Below, piece by piece: positions 58,563 to 64,000 of a stretch of DNA of 64,000 nt. The position numbers were made by a program, and so were the translations under genes. This DNA is from Methylomonas koyamae. Its GTDB lineage: Bacteria > Pseudomonadota > Gammaproteobacteria > Methylococcales > Methylomonadaceae. The stretch is taken from positions 1 to 64,000 of the forward strand of contig NZ_PPPU01000009.1 in the NCBI RefSeq assembly GCF_006483455.1, in the 5' to 3' direction. The stretch's first letter is position 1; every line of letters begins with the position of its first letter. The notes beneath the pieces are model-generated. The model did no database searches. It saw only the letters and a program-made list of their open reading frames with translations, and was not told where the DNA came from.

Positions 58563-58624
58563 ATACCGGCAGGGATTGCCGGTATCCAGTCCACAGGGAT
58601 GTGGCAGCCGGCATTCACTGCCGG
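58563..58624. repeat. REP-like cluster of three hairpins
   Basis: Three perfect short stems in 62 bases: ATACCGGCA/TGCCGGTAT (58563-58571 with 58577-58585, GGGAT loop), CCACA/TGTGG (58591-58604), and CCGGCA/TGCCGG (58608-58624). Between convergent genes, this looks like a repetitive extragenic palindromic element. Copy number elsewhere cannot be judged here. Confidence 0.6.
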
Positions 58625-58692
58625 GATGAGAGTTTTTCCAAACTGAACGGCATTGGTCCGAATCTCCGCCGGACTGCCTGCCAACCCGCCGT

Positions 58693-59760
58693 TCAAAGCC
58701 CCGGAATCCCCACCTGTTGGATATGGACGGCGTTATCGCCCTCCTCGTAGGCCAATAACTTGCCGTCGTGCCGCCACAACTTGAACGCCAACGCATAGGA
58801 CAACACCCGGATCGGGTAATCCCGCGGCAGGGTTTGCAGATAAGGTTGCATCGTCGCGAAATCGCTGGCGCCGTACTGCTGCATGATGAAACGCAAACCG
58901 CCGTTGCGCGGGCCGATGTTATACGCCAGCAAGCCCAGGAACAGATCATCGTTCATTTCTGCCAGGTAGTGCTTGAAAGTCGCCGCGGCGAGATAGGCGT
59001 TGTGGCGAGGGTCGGCGACCGAGGGCTCGGCCACGCCGAGTTCGCGGGCGGCTTCGCGGGTGATGGATTTGGGTACCGCGGTAATTTGAAACAAGCCTTT
59101 GCCGCCGTCGCGGCTGTCGCGCGGCATGAACGACGATTCGGTCGCGGCGATACCGTGCAGCAAATCGGCATCGACATCGAACGCCTTTGCCGCATCGGTA
59201 ATCGCCGGATCGAACGCCGCCGCCCGCGCCAGCATTTTTTGCAGGCCGCCGGTGTCGTGCCGGCGATACGCGGCATAAACTTGATGCGCCAGCGTCACCC
59301 GCTCGGCCTCCTGCTTGCCGCCGACCAGGGTCCGAAAATGAGTGAATACCGGCGTGTAACCGTCGTGCAGCACGAACCAAACCCAGCTAAGCGCCAACGC
59401 GACTGCCGTCGCGGCCGGCAAATAGCGCAAACGCTCGCTGAGCCAGCGCCGCGCCTGCCACCAGACAATCAACAATAATGCCGCAGCCAACACCAGCAAC
59501 ACGACACCGCCGGCGAAAGGCAACAAATTGGCAAAAAAACCGGGGCCGGACAACCAGCTGGCCGAATAGCCCAGCAGAAACATGGTCGCCAACACCGCGG
59601 CGACGGCCAGTGCCGCAATTTCCAGACTGAGCAGCCAGCCGTTCCATTCCGCCCGAAACGGCGGTTTGCGTTTGGCTTTACGCGGCGGTTTGGCGCGGCC
59701 GGCGCGAGCCGGTGGCCGCGGCTTTGCCTGAGCTTTTTTTATCGGTACAGGCCGGGACAT
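58693..59760 (-). CDS. Membrane-anchored lytic transglycosylase (SLT domain)
   Basis: A 355-residue protein. A basic, proline-rich cytosolic start is followed by two or three N-terminal membrane helices (about 45-130), then a Slt-like domain: IAATESSFMPRDSRDGGKGLFQITA has the catalytic Glu and GLFQ loop, and GLLAYNIGP the AYN motif. It cleaves peptidoglycan glycan strands. ATG at 59760. Confidence 0.88.
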   Translation of the reverse strand: MSRPVPIKKAQAKPRPPARAGRAKPPRKAKRKPPFRAEWNGWLLSLEIAALAVAAVLATMFLLGYSASWLSGPGFFANLLPFAGGVVLLVLAAALLLIVWWQARRWLSERLRYLPAATAVALALSWVWFVLHDGYTPVFTHFRTLVGGKQEAERVTLAHQVYAAYRRHDTGGLQKMLARAAAFDPAITDAAKAFDVDADLLHGIAATESSFMPRDSRDGGKGLFQITAVPKSITREAARELGVAEPSVADPRHNAYLAAATFKHYLAEMNDDLFLGLLAYNIGPRNGGLRFIMQQYGASDFATMQPYLQTLPRDYPIRVLSYALAFKLWRHDGKLLAYEEGDNAVHIQQVGIPGL

Positions 59761-59901
59761 CGAACCATCGGAAATTCAGCGAAGGAAATAGGGGGAGCGG
59801 ATTTAGCTGCCGAAACCGCACCGGCTGGCATTTGCCGCGAGCGGCGGTATATTCTGCGGCTGGTATTCATACTCGGCTCAACTATAAAGCAGGCGCCTAC
59901 C

Positions 59902-60888
59902 ATGCACAACGCTTTCCGCCCGGCCTGGTGGCTGAACGGCCCCCATCTGCAAACCATTTATCCGGCCTTGCTGCGGCGGACCGCGCCACCGGCCGCGATT
60001 CGCCGCGAACGGCTGGAAACGCCGGACGGCGATTTTCTGGATATCGACTGGTGCGAAGACGAGACCAAACCGCTGGTGATTTTGCTGCACGGCCTGGCCG
60101 GCAGCAGCCGCTCGGGTTATATCGCCGGTCTACAACACAGCTTGCCAAGCCAGGGCTTTGCCAGCGTGGCCCTGAATTTTCGCGGCTGCAGCGGCGAAAT
60201 GAACCGCTTGGCCCGCTGCTACCACTCCGGCGAAACCGAGGACATCGGCTTCTTGCACCGGGAACTGCGCCGGCGTTTTCCGCGCCGGCCGCTGGCGGCG
60301 ATCGGCTTTTCGCTGGGCGGCAACGTATTGCTGAAGTGGTTGGGCGAGCAAGGCACCGATGCCGACCTGTTCGCCGCCGCCGCGGTGTCGGTACCGCTGG
60401 TGCTGAGCGAATGCGCCGACAAACTGGACCGGGGTTTTTCCAGAATCTACCGCGACTACCTGTTGCGGGAATTGAAGCAATACATGCGGATCAAGCAACG
60501 CCATCTGGAGGCTATCGGCCGCGACGACCAGGCCGAACGAATCCGCCAACTCGGCGATTTGCGGCCGATTCGCTCCTTCTGGCAATACGATGATCGGGTG
60601 GTAGCGCGGCTGCACGGTTTCGCCGACGCCGCGGACTATTACCGCCGCAGCAGCTCGCGCCAGTTTTTGCCGCTGATCCGGGTGCCGACCTTGTTGTTGC
60701 AAGCCAAGGACGATCCGTTCATGACCGAACGCGTGTTACCGAGTCCGGCGGAACTGTCGGCCGCAGTGCATTTGGAAATCAGCAACGGCGGCGGCCATGT
60801 CGGCTTCGTCGGCGGCGCGGGGTTCCGGTCCGCTTACTGGCTGGAAGCAAAAATCGGCGGATTTTTGCAGGCGCAGTTGCCGGCCTGA
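59902..60888 (+). CDS. YheT-family alpha/beta hydrolase
   Basis: A 328-residue hydrolase. NGPHLQTIYPALLRR is the YheT start, ILLHGLAGSSRSGYI the oxyanion-loop region, IGFSLGGNVLLKWLGE the nucleophile elbow, and the His is in GGGHVGFVGG. Probable esterase or lipase; physiological substrate unknown. A low-molecular-weight phosphatase gene follows. Confidence 0.92.
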   Translation: MHNAFRPAWWLNGPHLQTIYPALLRRTAPPAAIRRERLETPDGDFLDIDWCEDETKPLVILLHGLAGSSRSGYIAGLQHSLPSQGFASVALNFRGCSGEMNRLARCYHSGETEDIGFLHRELRRRFPRRPLAAIGFSLGGNVLLKWLGEQGTDADLFAAAAVSVPLVLSECADKLDRGFSRIYRDYLLRELKQYMRIKQRHLEAIGRDDQAERIRQLGDLRPIRSFWQYDDRVVARLHGFADAADYYRRSSSRQFLPLIRVPTLLLQAKDDPFMTERVLPSPAELSAAVHLEISNGGGHVGFVGGAGFRSAYWLEAKIGGFLQAQLPA

Positions 60889-60974
60889 CCGGACAGACTT
60901 GAAAACGGCCCGGCGGCGTTGTCTAATGCCGGGCACCGTTAAACGCTGGCCTACTGCCATGGGCAGACCTTCGC

Positions 60975-61418
60975 ATGCATGATCAAGTCTTGTTTCTTTG
61001 CACCGGCAATTACTACCGCAGCCGTTTCGCCGAGTACCTTTTTAACCACCACGCGCCGGCTTACCGCTTGCCGTGGCGCGCCGATTCGCGCGGTTTGGCG
61101 ATCGAATTGCTGGAACCCGATGCCGGGCCGATTTCGCCGCACACCCTGCGTGGCCTGGCTTTGCGCCGAATCCCTGCCGAACCGGTAAGGCCGCCGCTCG
61201 CGGTCGACGAACCCGATTTGCAGCGCGCCCGCCTGATCGTGGCCTTGAAACGCAGCGAGCATCAGCCGATGTTGGTGCAACGATTTCCGGAGTGGGTCGA
61301 GCGTGTCGAATACTGGCAAGTCGACGACATCGGCGACAGCCATCCGGATCAAGCCCTGCCGCAAATCGAAACCGCGGTACTCGGGTTGTTGCAACGTTTG
61401 GCCGACGCCGGCCGCTAA
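60975..61418 (+). CDS. Low-molecular-weight protein-tyrosine-phosphatase-like protein
   Basis: A 147-residue protein. VLFLCTGNYYRSRFAEYLF is the LMW-PTP P-loop (CX5R, here C-TGNYY-R-S). The usual general-acid Asp could lie in DDIGDSHPD near residue 115. The sequence is fairly divergent, so phosphatase or arsenate reductase-like roles are possible. Short gap after the YheT gene, and probably co-transcribed. Confidence 0.75.
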   Translation: MHDQVLFLCTGNYYRSRFAEYLFNHHAPAYRLPWRADSRGLAIELLEPDAGPISPHTLRGLALRRIPAEPVRPPLAVDEPDLQRARLIVALKRSEHQPMLVQRFPEWVERVEYWQVDDIGDSHPDQALPQIETAVLGLLQRLADAGR

Positions 61419-61526
61419 CCACCGAATCCGGAACTGCTCAGGAAACGCGCAATCTGAGCTTGAGCCGTTCTTACACTGGGCGGCAGCGTGTTACTATTTG
61501 TTTCCTTTCGTTTTCATTGTTCTGTA

Positions 61527-62531
61527 ATGGCACCGAATAAACCGTTGCAACTAATAGACCGCTTCGGCCGAGTGGTCAATTATCTGCGGGTCTCGATCAC
61601 CGACCGCTGCGATTTCCGTTGCGTCTACTGCATGGCCGAAGACATGGAATTCCTGCCGCGCAGCCAAATTCTCAGTCTGGAGGAAATTCGCACGATCTGT
61701 CAGGCCTTTGTCGAACTCGGCGTGACAAAGATTCGGGTTACCGGTGGCGAGCCGTTGGTGCGAAAGGGCGCGCTCGGTCTGCTGCGCGAAATCGGCAGTA
61801 TGCCCGGCTTGAACGAACTGGTACTGACCAGCAACGGCTCGCAACTGGTCGAAATGGCCGACGATTTGCGCGCCGCCGGCGTCAAACGCCTGAATATCAG
61901 CCTGGATACCCTGCATCCGGAAAAATTCCGGGAACTGACCCGCACCGGCAATTTACAACGGGTGTTGGACGGGCTCGCCGCCGCCCGCGCCGCCGGTTTC
62001 GAGCGCATCAAACTGAATGCGGTGATCATGAAACACCGCAACCACGACGAGGTCGTCGATCTGGTGCAGTTTGCGCTGGACCATGGCCTGGACATCAGCT
62101 TCATCGAAGAAATGCCGCTCGGCGTGGTAGACCGCCACCACCGCGGCGAGAGTTTTTATCCCAGCGACGAAATCCGCCGCGACTTGAGCTGTCGTTTCAA
62201 CTTACAAGCGATCGCCGACAACACCGGCGGTCCGTCGGCTTACTACCGCGTCGACGGTAGCGCCAGCCGGGTCGGTTTTATCTCGCCGCACAGTGCCAAT
62301 TTCTGCGGCAGCTGCAACCGGGTCAGGCTGACAGCGGAAGGCCGCTTGCTGCTGTGTCTGGGTAACGAGCACTCGGTGGACCTGAAACGCGTGGTCAGGG
62401 AGCAGCCGGGCGATATGGCCGCGCTGAAACAAGCCATCGTCGCGGCGATGCAGATCAAACCCGAGAAACACGAATTCAATATTCACGAACAGCCGGTGAT
62501 TTTGCGGCACATGAACGCGACCGGCGGTTGA
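61527..62531 (+). CDS. moaA: GTP 3',8-cyclase MoaA
   Basis: A 334-residue radical-SAM enzyme for molybdopterin synthesis. The first cluster is CDFRCVYC, followed by VRVTGGEP-like [13 protein letters not shown]. The second cluster is in [18 protein letters not shown]. The C-terminal HMNATGG resembles the conserved GG tail. The ATG at 61527 is chosen because [21 protein letters not shown] aligns with family starts; there is no clear Shine-Dalgarno. Confidence 0.96.
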   Translation: MAPNKPLQLIDRFGRVVNYLRVSITDRCDFRCVYCMAEDMEFLPRSQILSLEEIRTICQAFVELGVTKIRVTGGEPLVRKGALGLLREIGSMPGLNELVLTSNGSQLVEMADDLRAAGVKRLNISLDTLHPEKFRELTRTGNLQRVLDGLAAARAAGFERIKLNAVIMKHRNHDEVVDLVQFALDHGLDISFIEEMPLGVVDRHHRGESFYPSDEIRRDLSCRFNLQAIADNTGGPSAYYRVDGSASRVGFISPHSANFCGSCNRVRLTAEGRLLLCLGNEHSVDLKRVVREQPGDMAALKQAIVAAMQIKPEKHEFNIHEQPVILRHMNATGG

Positions 62532-62546
62532 GAAACGGAGGACACC

Positions 62547-62906
62547 ATGTCGGATAACAAAGCCTACCATATCGTTGCCGAAGCCCGGCGCTACAAAGAA
62601 GAGCGGGAAAAAGGCTACCGGGAACAGGCCTTGAAACTGTATCCGTGGATCTGCGGACGCTGCGCCAGAGAGTTCGACCATAAGAATCTACGCGAGCTGA
62701 CGGTACACCATATCAACCACGACCACGACCACAATCCGCCCGACGGCAGCAATTGGGAGCTGCTGTGTTTGTACTGCCACGATAACGAGCACCAGCGCTA
62801 CGAAGAACAGGTGCGCTACGGCGGCAAAAGCAGCACGGACGGCAAATCGCCAACGGCGACTTTCAACCCGTTCGCCGATCTGAAAAAAATGATGAACAAA
62901 GACTGA
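62547..62906 (+). CDS. YajD-family HNH nuclease
   Basis: A 119-residue protein. CGRC and CLYCHDNEH provide zinc ligands, and LTVHHINHDHDHNPPDGSN the HNH core. It matches the short YajD group. Nuclease activity is inferred from the motif. Its stop overlaps the tag start (TGATG), so the two are coupled. Confidence 0.88.
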   Translation: MSDNKAYHIVAEARRYKEEREKGYREQALKLYPWICGRCAREFDHKNLRELTVHHINHDHDHNPPDGSNWELLCLYCHDNEHQRYEEQVRYGGKSSTDGKSPTATFNPFADLKKMMNKD

Positions 62907-63475
62907 TGGCGGCCAAATGCGTCTGGGCGCTGGCCAGCGCCAACGAGGAGCGCTACCACGACAGCGAGTGGGGCGAACCGCTCCACGACGACCGCGGCCT
63001 GTTCGAATTTCTAGTGCTGGAAGGCGCCCAGGCCGGCCTGAGTTGGCGCACGATCCTGGACAAACGCCCGGCTTACCGTAGCGCTTTCGATGGTTTCGAC
63101 CCGCGGGCCGTCGCCGAGTACGGTCCGGCCAAACTCGAACAGTTATTAGCAAACCCCGGCATCGTCAGAAACCGCTTGAAAATCCAGTCCGCCGTCGCCA
63201 ACGCCAGAGCATTTCTGACGGTACAACAGCAGTTCGGCAGCTTCGACAGTTACATTTGGGGCTTTGTCGACGGCCGCACGCTGCAGAACCGCTGGCAAAC
63301 TCATGCCGAAATACCCGCCTATTCGGCGGAATCCGAACGCATGAGCAAGGATCTGCAAAAACGCGGCTTCAAGTTCGTCGGCCGCACCATCTGCTACGCC
63401 TATATGCAGGCGGTGGGGATGGTCAACGACCACACCGTCGATTGCTTCCGCCACGCGGAATTGGCCCGGCCATAA
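62906..63475 (+). CDS. tag: DNA-3-methyladenine glycosylase I
   Basis: A 189-residue glycosylase. Zn ligands are Cys5 in AAKCVWAL, His18 in RYHDSEWG, and His/Cys in NDHTVDCFRH. The catalytic Glu is in FLVLEGAQAGLSW. It removes 3-methyladenine from alkylated DNA. The ATG overlaps the HNH gene's stop, and a HugZ-like gene follows four bases after its stop. Confidence 0.95.
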   Translation: MAAKCVWALASANEERYHDSEWGEPLHDDRGLFEFLVLEGAQAGLSWRTILDKRPAYRSAFDGFDPRAVAEYGPAKLEQLLANPGIVRNRLKIQSAVANARAFLTVQQQFGSFDSYIWGFVDGRTLQNRWQTHAEIPAYSAESERMSKDLQKRGFKFVGRTICYAYMQAVGMVNDHTVDCFRHAELARP

Positions 63476-63479
63476 AGCG

Positions 63480-63950
63480 ATGCAAGCCGCCGCTCCGGAA
63501 GCCGATTGTCTGCGCCTGATCGCCGCGAGCGACGCCGCGACGATCGCCAGTGGCGCGGCCGACGGGGATGCCGAAGCCAGCTATGCGCCGGTGTTGCAGC
63601 ACGACGGCGTGTTTTACGTTTATGTCAGCGGCCTGGCCCGGCATACCGGCAACATGTTGCTGCGCCGGCAGGGTTCGTTACTGTTTTTAGGCGAGGCGGC
63701 CGGGAATCCGTTCGCCAGACCCAGAGCCAGCGTAAACTGCGCGGTCGCCGAAATCGAGCCGGACCATCCGCATTACGTCGAATTACTTGATAGCCTAGAA
63801 GCCCGTTTCGGCAACGTCGTCGGTCTGCTGCGCACCTTGCCCGATTTCCGCTTGCTGGCCTTGACGCCGACTCGCTACCACTATGTTGCCGGCTTCGGCA
63901 AAGCCTATAACTTTAGCGCCAACCCACGCGACCCGGCCCAGTCAGGGTAA
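63480..63950 (+). CDS. HugZ-like/pyridoxamine-phosphate-oxidase-fold protein
   Basis: A 156-residue protein. GVFYVYVSGLARHTGNMLLRR and the split-barrel strands match the HugZ/heme-utilisation branch of the FMN-binding split-barrel fold. It may bind heme or FMN. It follows tag by four bases, so is likely co-transcribed. Identity is by overall resemblance, not a catalytic motif. Confidence 0.75.
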   Translation: MQAAAPEADCLRLIAASDAATIASGAADGDAEASYAPVLQHDGVFYVYVSGLARHTGNMLLRRQGSLLFLGEAAGNPFARPRASVNCAVAEIEPDHPHYVELLDSLEARFGNVVGLLRTLPDFRLLALTPTRYHYVAGFGKAYNFSANPRDPAQSG

Positions 63951-64000
63951 ACTATTCCGGATCAGCACGCTCGACCGACCATGGAGCCCGCTTAACCGTC

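Overview
This looks like a chromosomal window from a free-living, GC-rich gammaproteobacterium. The gene neighbourhoods support that: rluC divergent from rne; ffs-dnaX-ybaB-recR; a divergent orn / M48-rsgA pair; aguA-aguB; and typical gammaproteobacterial serS, mfd and rimO. A type I methanotroph-like organism (Methylomonas or relatives) is my best guess, from the overall feel of the proteins and the methanethiol oxidase locus. No methane monooxygenase or methanol dehydrogenase lies here, so that is inference only. I see no rRNA, tRNA, CRISPR array, complete insertion sequence or prophage.

Layout. 1-5 kb: the end of an RND adaptor, a PAP2 phosphatase/glycosyltransferase pair, trkH and a secF without secD. 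5.2-8.8 kb: a 1200-residue flavin/iron-sulfur oxidoreductase that reads like fused NfnB and NfnA subunits. 8.9-13.3 kb: nhaD, a cold-shock gene with a long leader, a strong bidirectional terminator, then rimO, a DsrC/TusE protein, tusB and an SMR exporter on the minus strand. 13.4-20.2 kb: a YcgR-type PilZ protein, mfd, an Mrr nuclease and small envelope proteins. 20.3-34 kb: housekeeping genes, including truncated hemoglobin, serS, a two-domain fluoride channel, orn, an M48 protease, rsgA, hinT, recR, ybaB, dnaX, 4.5S RNA, sppA, a HAD phosphatase, rluC and rne. 34-36 kb: the agmatine-to-putrescine pair aguB/aguA.

36.3-44.3 kb is a co-directional signalling cluster: TonB-dependent receptor, membrane-anchored CrtC-like lipocalin protein, periplasmic YfiR protein, hybrid histidine kinase with a CHASE8-like sensor, and a REC-GGEEF diguanylate cyclase. 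The last three are nearly contiguous or overlapping. 44.5-48.6 kb is a periplasmic redox cluster: a small cytochrome c, a methanethiol oxidase (SBP56/MtoX) and a single protein joining an SCO1/SenC domain to a MauG-type di-heme domain.

48.9-52.3 kb is a visibly AT-rich, foreign-looking island. It holds a DUF4238 gene, a predicted PD-(D/E)XK nuclease and an SH3b protein. Two imperfect hairpins around the DUF4238 gene resemble integron attC sites. 52.9-64 kb returns to ordinary composition: a YchJ protein, an autotransporter, an NlpE-like protein, hemF, a secreted PI-PLC-like protein, a REP-like hairpin cluster, a membrane lytic transglycosylase, a YheT hydrolase, a low-molecular-weight phosphatase, moaA, a YajD-like HNH protein, tag and a HugZ-like protein.

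The observations most worth follow-up are the Nfn-like single-chain enzyme, the 4+3-helix fluoride channel, the TonB/YfiR/CHASE8/GGEEF cascade, the SCO1-MauG fusion beside mtoX, and the cassette-like AT-rich island.
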